Shown: positions 25,030-37,489, counted from the first letter of the stretch. The stretch: 64,000 nt of DNA from Lumbricus terrestris (GCA_949752735.1 OX457037.1:20093039-20157038), one strand, 5' to 3'. Numbers and translations: made by a program. Notes: generated from the sequence alone by a model not told the origin.

Positions 25030-26786
25030 AACAAGATTGACCGGCTTCGCGCCTCGACAGCTGATGCTCCTCCACTGACATTCTCATCAACGTCTACTAT
25101 ATTTGATAGCTTCCGTTCCATCTCGGAATTGGAACTTCGTCTAGTGTTAAAATCTGCTAATCTTAAATCATGTGAACTAGACCCACTACCCCCTTTTGTT
25201 ATAAGTGACATGTTAGATGACCTTTCTCCTTTTTTGGTTTATCTTTTTAATAGGTCATTAGCTGAAGGCTGCATCCCATCCTCTCAGAAACGTGCTCTTG
25301 TCTTTCCTTCACTCAAAAAGCCTAACCTTGATACTAACCTCTGTCAAAACTACCGACCTATCTCCAATCTATCGTTCTTATCCAAGACTCTCGAGCGCCT
25401 AGTTTCCCTCCAGCTCCTCCCCTATCTTGAACAGTCTGGTCTTCTTCCTCCAAATCAATCTGGTTTTAGGGCTCATCACTCAACGGAAACTTCTCTTCTC
25501 TCTCTTCTCTCTGAAATCTATTCTGCTGTCGACAGGTCTGAACTCTCACTCCTTGCTCTTTATGATGTTTCTGCAGCTTTTGATATGGTTGACCACAACA
25601 TTCTTCTCCAGCGTCTTGAGACTTCCTATGGATTACAGGGACTGCCCCTCTGCTGGTTCCGTTCATATTTGTCTGACCGTACCCACATGATTATCTCGGG
25701 TGAATCCAGAACCAAATGGATTCATGTTAAGCTGGGAGTTCCCCAAGGCTCTGTCTTGGGTCCTCTGCTCTTTATTCTATATACGGCCGACATCCCCTCT
25801 CTTTTCCCACTCTCCGGAACAGCCGGTCATCTCTTTGCAGATGATGTGCATTGTGCAAGCATATGTCCATGGGTCTCCTTCATCCCAGCTACTTTTAGTT
25901 GAACGCATCCAGTCTCTCTCAGATTCCCTACACTCCTGGATGTCATCAAATCGTCTCTCTCTTAATGCCTCCAAAACACAGTTTATTTGGTTCGGCACAC
26001 CTCAGCAGCTTTTGAAAATTGATTTTGTTCTCCTCTCTGAACTATTTCCTCACTATACCTTTTCCTCAACTGTTCGTGATCTGGGTGTTACTCTAGATAG
26101 TTCCCTTTCATTTAAAGACCATATATCTAATCTTACACGATCCTCATATTTTCATTTAAGGCGTCTAAGGGCAGTTCGGCGTTCTGTTTCGCTTTCTGTT
26201 TTTACCACTTTGGTTCATGCTTTCATTTGCTCCAGAATTGACTACTGTAATTCTCTTCTAATTGGTCTTCCCAAGGTTCGACTCTCACCTTTGCAGTCGG
26301 TCCTTAATGCGGCCGCCAGATTAATTGCACGCCTTCCACGCTACTCTCATATCTCTACTTTTATGTTTGAGCAGCTCCATTGGCTTCCTCTAACTGCGCG
26401 CATTAAGTTCAAAATTCTCATTTTGGTCTCTAAAGCACAACGGGGTCTTGCTCCAAAATATCTAACAAATGTAATTCGCAGGCCAGTTTCAGCTTCCTCA
26501 CATCGTCCACTCCGCTCTTTAAACAGATTTGAACTTCTAGTACCTCCTACTAGAACGGCTATGGCTCAGTCCCGTTCCTTTACATCAATTGGCCCCTCTC
26601 TTTGGAATACGCTCTCTCCTTCTATTCGATCTCAACTTCTGACAGGTAATCCATCCTCCTCATTTTCTTTTCTTAAAACCTATTTTTTCTCTTGTGGCCT
26701 TGCGCACTGGGAGCGCCTCTGAACGGTTCACCCTAGTAGAGGCGCTTTATAAATGTTTTTATACAATATATACAATACAATACAAT
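25030..26786 (+). mobile_element. 5'-truncated non-LTR retrotransposon (CR1/L2-like), broken ORF2
   Basis: The open frame from about 25030 to 25902 covers the first half of a reverse transcriptase: NYRPISNLS, QSGFRAHHSTETSLL, LALYDVSAAFDMVDH, GVPQGSVLGPLLF and the catalytic FADD near 25840-25850. A 7-bp insertion (a partial local duplication) right after FADD shifts the frame. The rest, to about 26720, continues in another frame: HSWMSSNRLSLNASKTQ, the thumb region and a C-terminal domain ending FSFLKTYFFSCGLAHWERL. No endonuclease is present, so the copy is 5' truncated as well as frameshifted. The 3' end forms a hairpin (GAGCGCCTCT with AGAGGCGC) followed by an ATACAATACA tail rather than poly(A). 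It should be inactive. Confidence 0.92.
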
Positions 26787-27025
26787 ATTGGCTATTTGCC
26801 ATTTGCTATTGGCTATATTGGCTATTTGCTATTGGCTATATTGGCTATTGGATATTTGCCATTTGCTATTGGCTATTTGCTATTTGCTATATTGGCTATT
26901 GGCTATTTGCCATTTGCTATTGGCTATATTGGCTATTTGCTATTGGCTATATTGGCTATTTGCCATTTGCTATTGGCTATATTGGCTATTTGCTATTGGC
27001 TATATTGGCTATTTGCTATTGGCTC
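26787..27025. repeat. TATTGGC-type satellite, right block
   Basis: The same words as in 24826-24978, resuming immediately after the LINE tail. This suggests that the LINE landed inside, or was duplicated with, a pre-existing array. Confidence 0.95.
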
Positions 27026-27114
27026 GCAGCAAGTCCTCTGTTTAACCCAGATGGTCGTTCGGTTGCATAATAAGGCAGCACGCAAGCATGTGCTAAGGAA
27101 GTAAGTCAGTAAAT

Positions 27115-27402
27115 TAGTCAATCTTCTAGTCAGTTGGTTACTCAGTCAGACAGTCAGTCAATCAGCCAGTCAGTCAGTCAGTCAGACAGTCAGTCAGTCA
27201 GTTAGTCAGACAGTCAGTCAGTCAGTCAGTTAGTCAGACAGTCAGTCAGTCAGGCAGTCAGTCAGTCAGTCAGTCAGTCAGACAGTCAGTCAGTCAGGCA
27301 GTCAGGCAGTCAGTCAGTCAGTCAGTCAGTCAGTCAGTCAGTCAGTCAGTCAGTCAGTCAGTCAGTCAGTCAGTCAGGCAGTCAGGCAGTCAGTCAGTCA
27401 GT
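27115..27402. repeat. GTCA tetranucleotide array
   Basis: CAGTCAGTCAGT array with scattered CAGA and CAGG variants. It fades into degenerate CAGTTA words up to about 27600. Confidence 0.95.
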
Positions 27403-27615
27403 CATTTACTCAATTAATCGCTCAGTCAATGATTCAGTCAGTTACTAAGTCGGTTACTGAGCTAGTTGATCATCTACTCAGCTACGATCAACTAGTCAAT
27501 AGTCATATTTGTCATTCAGTCAATGACTCAATAAATTGCTAAGTCAGTTACTCAGTTACAAATTTAGTTATACTCAGTAGGTCATTTAGTTAGTCAGTAA
27601 TTCACACACTCTACA

Positions 27616-28197
27616 GGGTGCGCCAAAAAAAGACCCCCCTAGGTTTTTTGTCAATATCTTGGCCAAAAGTAAGAATTTCAAAATGAAATTTTACAGTTTT
27701 AAAGACAATTCATATTTACATATGATGGCCAGATTTCATCAAAATATTTCACACAAAGCAAAAGTTATGCCACTTTTAGGAAGGCCACCCACCGTTTTTT
27801 GACGATTCAAAAACGTAAAGCAACAAAAAGTAGTTTTTTGCCAATATTTTGGCCAAAAGTAAGAATTTCAAAATGAAATATTTACAGGCTGATAGACAAT
27901 TCATATTTACACATGATGACGGAAATTTCATTAAAATATTTAAAACAGAACAAAAGTTATATCACTTTTAGTGAGACCACCCTCGGTTTTTTGGATGATT
28001 CAAAAAACGTCAAAAAAGGTGGGTGTCCTCACTAAAAGTGATATAACTTTTGTTCTGTTTTAAATATTTTAATGAAATTTCGATCATCATGTGTAAATAT
28101 GAATTGTCTATCAGCATGTAAAATTTCATTTGGAAATTCTTACTTTTGGTAAAAATATTGGCAAAACACCTAGGGGGAGTCTTTTTTTGGTGCACCC
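27616..28197. mobile_element. Three-unit foldback element
   Basis: Outer ends GGGTGCGCCAAAAAAAGAC and GTCTTTTTTTGGTGCACCC are inverted. A ~190-bp unit is present three times: forward at about 27616-27800, forward again at about 27828-27995, and inverted at about 28012-28197. Each carries CCAAAAGTAAGAATTTC, GACAATTCATATTTACA and CACTTTTAG words. The outer units can fold on each other. No transposase is seen. A TA dinucleotide near each end would fit a Tc1/mariner-type insertion, but the left boundary is uncertain. Confidence 0.85.
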
Positions 28198-28199
28198 TA

Positions 28200-29105
28200 A
28201 AGAATAATTATTGTCAATTTGGAAGTCTTATTGTCTTCTGTGTGGTTTAGTGTCTTAATTAGTAAATCTATGGACCACTATGCTCGGCTGCTGTAAGCTG
28301 TCATAATCATACAAGTGTCATTATACACTATATTGTATGTATACACGGTATGCTGCATGTTTGCCTAAATGCACATGAGAAGTGGCGTTCCCTCTGTTGT
28401 GCCATGCATGTTTGTTCTTCTGCGTTTTATGTGACACCCGCTGTGATAATCGGTCAGAACTCAGAAGTGTTAATTAGGTCCGAAGGCATGACCCGACAGA
28501 AGTTCAACAATCTACATGTATGTCAGATGACCATAGTGGTATATATACATATATAATTATATAATTACATATATATATACTGCATGCTTGCATGTTAGGG
28601 ACGTAGTCGGTTACTGACTGATTACTGACAGTTTCTCGTTATATACAGAAATGTCGATTGCTTAATAAAAAAAATTCTCTCTCCCTCATCATTTTTTTAT
28701 TCCTACAATTGAATGTTCTGTCATGTTTTTCTTTTATATTTTACATGAATTATGGGTGGCCCTATTAGCGGGATTTTCCATCCCTTCTGGGTCTCCTCTT
28801 CTTCACCAAATTATGTTAATGTATTATTCAATGCCATAATTGTATCATGTTTGTTTGTTGTTTTGGTTGAGGAAAAATAAATAAATAAAAAATAAAATAG
28901 CCAGGAAGCAGCTTGGGGATTCAATGGATTTGTCCTCAAATTACACATGATCAGTTTGAAAAATTCGGAAATAATTGTTTTGTGGGGCAATGAACTCGTA
29001 GACTTCCCTAAATGCGCCCGTGTATACATGTAGGTCTACACGTCCCCTGTCTGATGACTTTCTATGGTCAAAATCCCAAGTTCATGATCACAACCCAATC
29101 AAGAG
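28200..29105. other. Non-coding stretch
   Basis: I see no gene. A short TA-rich patch lies at about 28540-28580. Confidence 0.4.
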
Positions 29106-29109
29106 AAAT

Positions 29110-29245
29110 CAGTCAGTCAGTCAGTCAGTCAGTCAGTCAGTCAGTCAGTCAGTCAGTCAGTCAGTCAGTCAGTCAGTCAGTCAGTCAGTCAGTCAGTCAG
29201 TCAGTCAGTCAGTCAATCATCAATCAATCAATCAGTCAATCAATT
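29110..29245. repeat. AGTC tetranucleotide array
   Basis: About 26 AGTC units followed by AATC units. It gives a spurious Ser-Val-Ser-Gln frame. Confidence 0.95.
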
Positions 29246-29249
29246 TATT

Positions 29250-31375
29250 TGATGTAATTAATCTGACACACACGCAGCTTAAAGCATACAATATTGTTCA
29301 GACTTCAGAGCAGCGTGATAACCGTCACAACGCAAACATTATTATAAAAGCTTGTTAATATCTATAGATGAGCTTATACAAAGAATGCGTGACATACAGT
29401 TACTCAGATTTTTAGAAAGTAATGCGAAGTAATGTGGTCGAACTCAAGGTTTATGTTGCAACTACAGAAGGGATTCAAGGGAAGTATATAGAAAAGTCCG
29501 ACTGCTACCAAACTCATGGCGCTATATCTCAAACACTTTCAACCTTGACAGCACGCATCGGTCCTACAACTAGGTTATGTTCCTACATTGCCACTGTTAT
29601 GCGAAGTAAAGTGGCTCTATAGAGGTAGTAAGACTGTTAGGAGCCGCAGAAAGTTTTAGCCCTTCCTGAGCTTGATTTACTGCATGGTCCATATTATAGT
29701 AACCCGGAAGAATATTGAATAACCTGGATGCGCTCACGTCTTTCAAAGGCTGTTCCCTTGTCTTCTCGGCTTTCCTTCTTCACTTGTAGCCGGACTTTTC
29801 CCTTTGGTTTTGGCATGCAAGCACATCAGCGAACAAAGATTGACGGTCTCAACAGGAATATAACATTGGCGCTTTAATAAGCGTTCTTGGATGAGATTAA
29901 ATTATAAACTAAACATCATCTGGTTTCGTTTAGCTTGTATCACACATGTTGTAACATTTCGGTTTCTCTCCCATGCACGCGGTCCCACCACGTTTCATGT
30001 TTAGAAACAAGTTAACGATTTGCTGGCAAATGTTAGGCCTACTCTTAGCATTTATGCCGACAGTTGACAGTGAGGCAAATTGAAGTAGCTTCTTGCAGAC
30101 AATAGGCCTACAAATTATTGTCGTTTTAAAAATAGCAGGTATACAATACTTCAGGCACAGCACAATGCAGAATATATAGGCTACGAAAAAAATAAGGAAT
30201 GTTACGAGTTCAAGAAGGCGGAGCAAAGAAGTGGAAAAGGAATTAAGAGAAAGATGCGGAGAAAAGGAGGACTGGAGGATGGTAGGAGAAGGCAAAGGGA
30301 AAGACCGAGAAGGATGGTAGGAGAAAGAGGAAGCGCAAAGGCAGTTCTAAAAGCTAATTTCGGGTGGTCACAATCAGGGTGAGAATCGCCGGGGCTGTGG
30401 GACTTAACCATGCATCTAGTCTTTCTTATGACTCCTAGTAACGTTCTCATTGCATAGACCTACCCGAGTCCACATAAATGAACGTTAGATACATTGTATG
30501 TATAGCGCCACACAACGTATCTTTCTTATCATTCGAGCACAAATTATGGAGCAGCCATTCCGATACTACATGTACATAGATCAATAAATACGTTCCTTTT
30601 CACAGTTGAGATCACTGGTCGACTTAAATGGAGCATAAAAATAATATCTAACTACGCGCGTTTCCACCCAATTTAAACCCTGGCTACGAAATCGCTGTGC
30701 TTCATACCTCTTTTGATTACAATAGCGGATTCCGACAAATCTATGGACCACAGAAACACATTCAAAATAAATAACCTTCAACGAGATTAAACGAGTCGGC
30801 AGAAATATGCAATTTTCTATTGACTAAAATCTTTTCTTTGTCCTGTATTATAATATATGCGTACTCAAAATGTAATGCATGCGTTCATACTGTGAAACGG
30901 ACAAAGCAGAGGATTCTTCCTTTGAATTCCTCAAAAAGAAAGCAAGCTCCCTAATCGTTTCCCCAATGGCCAACCAATCATGGATCTAACCTGTTGACGT
31001 TTGGTGCGCTGAACTCTGGTCTAGAACTTCGTCTTCCTGTGGAGTGTGGACCCACTTCTCCCGCTGGCAAACAACCCTGGCTAGAAAAACATCTGCTGGT
31101 CAATATATGACGATGCTTTGTACATCTGTCAGAGGATTATGTGGATGTCGGTGGTCGCGTGTCAAGTTATTATAAGAACGGATTTCCACTGAATAGAATG
31201 CGACGATAGAATTCAGAACTGCGAATCGACAAAGACCTTCTTGAAGGCAATTGACGACGTTCACAAAGAGACGACTTAGTCTATTATTATAGTCAGTAGC
31301 AACTATATAATGTATGCTGTCCTCATTACATGACGGAATTCTATTGTTGGATTTACTTTATTGAACCGACAGTTG
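29250..31375. other. Non-coding stretch
   Basis: No convincing gene. The frames at 29422-29622 (plus), 29930-30295, 30202-30450 and 30581-30781 (minus) show no domain, and their splice context was not convincing. Confidence 0.4.
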
Positions 31376-31379
31376 AAGG

Positions 31380-31502
31380 TGATGATGATAACGATGATGA
31401 TGATGATGATGATGATGACGATGATGATGATGATGATGACGATGATGATGATGATGACGATGATGATGATGACGATGATGATGATGATGATGACGACGAC
31501 TG
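31380..31502. repeat. GAT trinucleotide array
   Basis: GATGATGAT interspersed with GAC units, about 120 bp. Confidence 0.95.
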
Positions 31503-31683
31503 TTCGTGAGTGGAATGATGAATATTATGATTAAATTAACACCTATATAAGTGACTATAGAATATTTGGAGTCGATGACGATTAAGAAGAAGGCGATCTT
31601 GACTATGATGATGCTCAAGAAGAAGACGAAGAGAGCAATAACAATAATAACAAAAATACTAATAGTAATAATAATTAGTTTTA

Positions 31684-31928
31684 TTATTTTTGACTTTTTA
31701 TATAGCGCACCTTCAAGGTAATCAACTCAGAAACGCTCCCAGTCCAACAACGGCTAAATAAGGCAGTTTTTAAGTTAGAAAGAAATATAGTGGTGTGACC
31801 TCTAGGCACCAGGCGGAGAGCAACAGGGAACCCATTCCAGGTTCTAGGATCAGCCACTGAGAAAGAGCGTTGCTGCATTATAGCAGTTCGAGAACGAGGG
31901 GTCAAGGGTTCAGCTTGATCAGCTGATC
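31684..31928 (-). mobile_element. LINE 3' end (CR1/L2-like), 5' truncated
   Basis: The minus strand encodes the C-terminus of an ORF2: RTAIMQQRSFSVADPRTWNG, then LSNLKTALF. The 3' tail follows: CTGGGAGCGTTTCTGAG, CTTGAAGGTGCGCTATATAA. The copy begins inside the last part of ORF2 and is flanked upstream (31930-32115) by an AAT array. Confidence 0.85.
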
Positions 31929-31946
31929 GGAGTAATAGTAATAATA

Positions 31947-31985
<39 letters not shown>

Positions 31986-31999
31986 GCAATTCAAATATT

Positions 32000-32098
<99 letters not shown>

Positions 32099-32115
32099 GC
32101 AATAATAATAATAAC
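31929..32115. repeat. AAT trinucleotide array
   Basis: About 185 bp of AATAATAAT with a few AGT and GCA units, abutting the truncated 5' end of the LINE copy. Confidence 0.95.
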
Positions 32116-32159
32116 CATCAGTTTAATTTCAAAACGATGCACCGCAGTACGACTACGGC

Positions 32160-33195
32160 ACTATAATAAGCTATTAAGAATACGAACGGCTGATCACAAG
32201 TTATTACAGCAGTCGAATTTGACGGTTTAGCAGCTACCGTATGCAAGTCTTCAACACTTATTCAGCTTTAGGCTCCAACAACGTCAAGAAGAACAGTCTT
32301 CAAGCGACTGAGAGGTAGCGCACCTTTAGGATGTCAACTCAAGATAGGCTCACTAGTCGGCGAAAGATTGTAGACTTACTCGTTTAAAATTATTGTATTA
32401 TTAGTCTCACCTTTGGCTCGTTAACGTCTCTTGGGAATACAATCATGCACACTTCTGAACGGCAAAATGTTGAGCTTGTGGCCAAGCGAATCGAAGACCG
32501 ATTTGTCGGGGTTTCAACCGATTCAGGTATACGCTCTACATGCATCCATATTCCATATTTTAGTAATACACTGTGTGTATAAGCTAACGAGAACGCATGT
32601 GTCCAGATATAATGTGATGTTTATAAAGTATACGCGTGTTCAGGCATGGTGTGTATAATATGTGAAAGGAAAGCATTGGCGATTGGCTGAATTATAATTG
32701 ACTTCAGTATTGTAGCAGTGCATGTGTCGACTCACACTGCGATTAGTTTGCCCCCAACATAATTATGCACAGTCGATTCATTGTTCCTCTCTCACCAATT
32801 ATTTTACCACAGATATTTTGGTAGTTTGGTCGACGTGAGAGGGAATGTGGCTCGTATACATAGAACTGCAGGGTGGCAAGAGCAATTACTTTTATGGGAT
32901 CATTTTGTCTAGCAACAACATGACGGCCTTCTTAGCTCAAGCAAGTTCATAAACTTTATTAAAGGCATCGTGACCGATCGGCTACAGCGCTTGCATTGTA
33001 ATGCGGAGAGTAAGCATGAAGTCAAAACCTCTATGATTATAGGAGGCGGGCATACTGCATGCAGTGTGAGAAAGTCCTTCATTCACAATTATAATGCTCA
33101 GCGCCGTCAGTCATGTTTGGTTACTAGATAGTGGCGTTTGATATACTAATGCAAACTGATAAATAAATAATAAATATTGTCAAATCTTTCTAACA
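32160..33195. other. Non-coding stretch
   Basis: No gene or element is recognised. Confidence 0.4.
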
Positions 33196-33204
33196 TAAAA
33201 TGCA

Positions 33205-33398
33205 GTATGCATCTTTTCGCTTTCTCAAGAAAAAAATTCTGTTTTGATCTCTCGCATTGGGAGCGCCTCTTAATGATGTTCACTTTTAGAGGCGCAATAC
33301 AATTTATGATACAATACAATACAATGCAATGCAATACAATACACAACGATACGATGCAATTCGATGCAATGCAGTACGATACAGTACAATACAATATA
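33205..33398 (+). mobile_element. LINE 3' end, same family as the 25-kb copy
   Basis: The plus strand reads FAFSRKKFCFDLSHWERLL, which parallels the LINE C-terminus FSFLKTYFFSCGLAHWERL at 26.7 kb. The hairpin GAGCGCCTCT...AGAGGCGC follows, then a degenerate ATACAATACA tail to about 33398. Confidence 0.85.
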
Positions 33399-33479
33399 AT
33401 CACTTACTCATTCTTCGACTGTGCTGTCCTGCCTCAGCGTGCTTATGTGCTTTCCATGCATACTATTGTCTAGTTGTCT

Positions 33480-34425
33480 ATTATAATATTAGATACGCGA
33501 ATTCCTATAGCACGCGGCGTGTTTGCTTCAACCAGACCTGACTATCTTCAAGGGCGTGGAGTCCCTATAGAGGGACAACGAACAGTCGTACTACTCAGTT
33601 CTTGACGACGACACTCGGGGGGTTATTTGCCGACAAAGACGACCTTCCTCTTCCCCGTCTCTTTAATCACGCATTCCCATCCCTCTCATTATCCCAATCA
33701 ACCGTCCTTCCCGGCCGCTACTCGTCGCTCGATATCAGTGGAGGAGGGAGCTGAAGGACCGCGAATCAAGGCCGCTCTTGTGTGGCTACAACGGTCAAGT
33801 TGGAGATATTTTTTAACGATAAAAATTATCTTGACAGTTATTAAAGACTCCGAGTGAGTGGGACACTTAGTGGGTATGCGATCAAGAAGGTATTCCGCAC
33901 CCTTCAGGCAACAGTAGGGACCCCCTCCTCATATAGGCAAGTGAACAATTGCGGTGGTTTGTGTGCATTATCAATTGGAGCCCATATAATTATGGGGCCC
34001 ACATTCGCATATGCGACTCGACGGGGCCCACGTGAGTTTCATGCAGATGCATGTGAGCATGCTGACATGAAGATGACGTTGCTCGTAACTCCCTATTACA
34101 GGACTGGTTGCTCATGAATATCTGCTATGGTGTATAACTGTATATCCAAATCCCTCTTAGCTATAGATATCGCCTCACTTAAAATTCCGTTTCCAATGCT
34201 AAAGATTAATTACCTTTTGAATCCCCGCCTTCACGATAATTTTTATTGTCCAGAGATAAAAAGCTGAACGGTCATTCTAAATCTGCTCGGAACTGAAAAC
34301 GCTGCTTTTTCACAGATCCCTTCCTGATTCCTCCACTTAACCCATGTATTGTATACTTACTTGTATTGGCCGTATACCTCCTTCACCATATCAACTTTAC
34401 GAACTCCGCCACAGCCTACAGGTTG
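33480..34425. other. Non-coding stretch
   Basis: No recognised gene. The frame at 33627-33857 has no domain. Confidence 0.4.
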
Positions 34426-34427
34426 TT

Positions 34428-34500
34428 CTCGGCCAGTGCCAGTGCCAGTCCCAAACCTGGATAAAGCCATAAAGGACGAGGGCGACACTAATCATCTCTG
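34428..34500 (+). mobile_element. RTE-like LINE 3' UTR fragment
   Basis: GCCAGTGCCAGTCCCAAACC, TGGATAAAGCC matches the motif seen at 14.62 kb. It is a small remnant with no coding part. Confidence 0.45.
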
Positions 34501-34650
34501 GCAGTGTCGTTAAACATGGAACAAGCTTTTCTGTCACTAGCCAGTGGCCATTTAAGATAAAAGTGTGTCACTTGTTTGTGCACCTTCCGCATATATTTGC
34601 ATTTCATCGACTCGATTTCTTTCAAGGTTTCTCCGAAGCGACACTTTTGT

Positions 34651-34862
34651 GGATCGAGGTGGTGTAGTGGGTATACGTTTACCGCCAAGCAAGAATGGAC
34701 TAGACTCCACGTAGAACTACGCGTTTAATGCCTAGAGCCAACGAGACATGCTATGCACTGTTCTTAAAAGACTGTTCTCTTTAACTGGGGTTGGGACGAA
34801 AGCACTTCTGAGTAGATGGCCTTGATGGGGCGCTATAATAAATCTCTGAAATGAATGAATGG
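34651..34862 (+). mobile_element. tRNA-derived SINE, diverged
   Basis: The head GAGGTGGTGTAGTGGGTATA is an A-box-like tRNA remnant. The 3' end (CTTCTGAGTAGATGGCCTTG, ATGGGGCGCTATAATAAATC) is the shared LINE/SINE tail and ends in AATGAATG. The B box is degraded. Confidence 0.7.
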
Positions 34863-34869
34863 ATGCAGC

Positions 34870-35456
34870 GAATAATAGAAAGTTAATTAAAGAGTGCACA
34901 TGCGGAGTATACAGTATCATGCGCTTGCTGTCTTTAGTTGAAGATGCTCGGAGCAAATATTAGTTTCTATGTTATGACAGACGACTCGGGTCACGTGATC
35001 CTCGTGTCTCTCATGAAAGGTCCCAAAAGTTCAGACCAAAGTTATATGGAAAAGTGGGGGAGGAAGCTTCGGCGGACATGCTGCCAGTCACCCGTTTGTG
35101 TAGCAAAGCCTGTCTGGTGGGCGATCTTGCACGTCTGATTTGAAAGACTCTCATTAACTATGAGGTTTTTTAAAGTTTAATTCCGCATAGCCTATGTATA
35201 CACTTGCACTTCATCGACTGGATTTCTTTAAATATGTTGTCTGAAGTGGCACACGTATTAAGGATATAAGCCTAGGCCTACACGTTAAGCTTGCCATGCA
35301 CATTTTGCTCTCACGATAGATATAAAGATGCCTGCACAACTATTATAATATACATGTTAGGGTGCAAGTAGGCTATTTCCGGCGTTTCTTGTGTCTTACA
35401 CTGTGCAAATGTTTGTGACACACATGCAATTTGATGCAAGGACTGTGGTGATTCCT
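34870..35456. other. Non-coding stretch
   Basis: No gene is recognised. A phrase at 34562-34625 (the CACTTGTTTGTGCAC region) recurs loosely near 35205-35255. Confidence 0.35.
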
Positions 35457-35464
35457 CTCACTCA

Positions 35465-35734
35465 CAGGGTCGGATTAAGAAATGTGGGGGCCCTGTTCGG
35501 GAACTTTTGGGGGATCTTCGGCCGAATATTCTGATGACCTTTTTTTAGTCGTTTGGTCGAAATTTCCGTAGAATATACCAATTTGTTCCTTCCAAAAATA
35601 ACTGACGACCTTTTATTAGTCATTTGGTCGAAATTTGCTCAAAATATACTAATATTTCCTGAAAAAATTATTTTTCCGCATGTGTGGGGCCCCTGTTCGG
35701 CCGAACATGTTGAACATGCCTTAATCCGTCCCTG
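35465..35734. mobile_element. hAT MITE, 270 bp, perfect target duplication
   Basis: The element begins CAGGGTCGGATTAAG and ends CTTAATCCGTCCCTG. It is flanked by exact CTCACTCA copies at 35457-35464 and 35735-35742. It contains two imperfect copies of an internal block around TGACGACCTTTTATTAGTC and GGTCGAAATTT. It is non-coding. Confidence 0.93.
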
Positions 35735-35744
35735 CTCACTCAAA

Positions 35745-36050
35745 TCCCTGGCATTATTTTTGTGTGTACGCTGAGAAAGTCTCGAAGATTTACATGACAT
35801 TAGATTACGGTTTTCCATCCTTACTGTGCGTATACGGTACTATACATAATATTATGCAGTAGGTTTTTGATCTTCTTGACTTTTCTCTCTTTCCACTTCT
35901 CCATTCTTCACCTTTCCTTATTTCCCTTTTTCTTAAGATACTGCTCTTCGCCTCCGCTCAACACCCTTCTCATTTAGAGGTTAATCAACTACAAAGCAAT
36001 TACAACTTGTCGTTTCAGGGTCTATGCCTATCTACAATGTACATCCCGTT
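35745..36050. other. Non-coding stretch
   Basis: Nothing recognised. Confidence 0.4.
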
Positions 36051-36053
36051 CAG

Positions 36054-36395
36054 TCATTCATAACAAAGGCTTCTGAGTTGTTTCCTACTCTCTTGCCCTG
36101 CACCGGATATCACCAGCCCTACAAGGCAACACGTTAGAACTATACTAACGACAAAATTAGCACCACTTGGGGGCTTTGTAAAATCCCACATATGCCCACA
36201 GTCGAAAAGGTGTTCGGTAAACACGACTCCCGGGGTGGCTATAACCCTCGGGTCGAGTACAACGGCGTGGGCGTACAGGGCCAGCCGTGGGTTTGTCAAC
36301 CCTTCATTAGCTGACAAGCGTGGCGGGGTAATGGTTTCAGAGCTACGATGGATGGTGGCGGTGGGTGTGCGGTCTCTCCCGTCTGTAATGATCAT
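36054..36395 (-). CDS. Hypothetical ORF with a hydrophobic segment
   Basis: A 113-residue minus-strand frame of normal complexity. Residues about 84-100 (NFVVSIVLTCCLVGLVIS) could form one membrane segment, with a short basic tail after it. I recognise no domain and see no clear promoter or splice sites. It could be chance or part of an unidentified repeat. Confidence 0.2.
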   Translation of the reverse strand: MIITDGRDRTPTATIHRSSETITPPRLSANEGLTNPRLALYAHAVVLDPRVIATPGVVFTEHLFDCGHMWDFTKPPSGANFVVSIVLTCCLVGLVISGAGQESRKQLRSLCYE

Positions 36396-36569
36396 TTATC
36401 AGCCGCCCATACAAGACAAGGACATATTGTGAGTTGTCGCGTGTTTATTCGTGTGCTTGGTCACTCAATCTCCTTCTCCACACCCCACCCTCCACAATTC
36501 ATGTGGAAAGACTGCGGCTAAGTTGCACCGAATGAGCACAATCAAATCCGTAGTAGTGCAATGCAGTTT

Positions 36570-36780
36570 ATTACCATACAACACAATACAATATGAGACA
36601 ATGCCATATGATGCAATACAATACAATGCAATACAATACAGTGCAATACAATGCAATACAATACACCACAATGCAATACCATAAGATACGGAACAGCACA
36701 ATACAATAAATAAAAAAATAAATAGATTGTGACGACGCAAAACAATACAATACAACACAACTCGACACACTACAAAACAA
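36570..36780 (-). repeat. Degenerate ACAAT array, LINE-tail-like
   Basis: ATACAATACAATGCAATACA words, the same type as the 3' tails of the LINE copies at 26.7 and 33.3 kb, but without an adjacent recognisable LINE. A shorter run is at 40238-40275. Confidence 0.75.
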
Positions 36781-36789
36781 TGCAGTGGG

Positions 36790-37470
36790 CAGAATAAAAT
36801 AATTGATATGCTATTGCGGTTTGCGCTAGTCGGTCTCTTATTCGACGTAGTGCTCGTGAGTAAGTTGAGGTGGTGCGCTTGGCTTCGAATTACGCTTTAT
36901 AAATTTGGAAATAACGATTACTAATAATAGCGTGGCACAGTACGTATTTCCAGCGGTCACTAAACAAAAGCATGTATCTGATGCGTGAATCTCACAACCA
37001 TCGAACTAACTATGGAGATCGCAATTATTATTAGCTCTTAGCATGGCGCTTTAATTCATGACGAATAAAGTCACTGAGACCGACTCAACGAGACAATCGA
37101 GTCATTCCACTAAGCTGAACCCCGTCCGCACAAAGCACCAACCACTCACTCACTACCTGTTACTAGATTGGCCAATCACATAGGTGATAGTCGATGTACG
37201 TGTAGGCATAGTGCCTTCTTGCCTTCTCATTACGTGGATGGTTTTGCTATGGGGGAGTGAATGGATTAGAAAAATTAAAGTACTTTCTCATGGTCATCAT
37301 ATGGATATTGAACCCCGTATTAACAGTTCTTCCAGTTAGCCACTAGACCGTTTCGTGCTCAACTTTAATAAAAATAACAAACCTTTCATAGACTAATATT
37401 CTGATATAAATTATTCATAACTCAGACGCTAACTTAGGTCATAGACATACTCTGAAATATGTCTACTGAC
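36790..37470. other. Non-coding stretch
   Basis: Nothing recognised. Confidence 0.4.
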
Positions 37471-37489
37471 AATAGTTAAAGTGGTTTGG

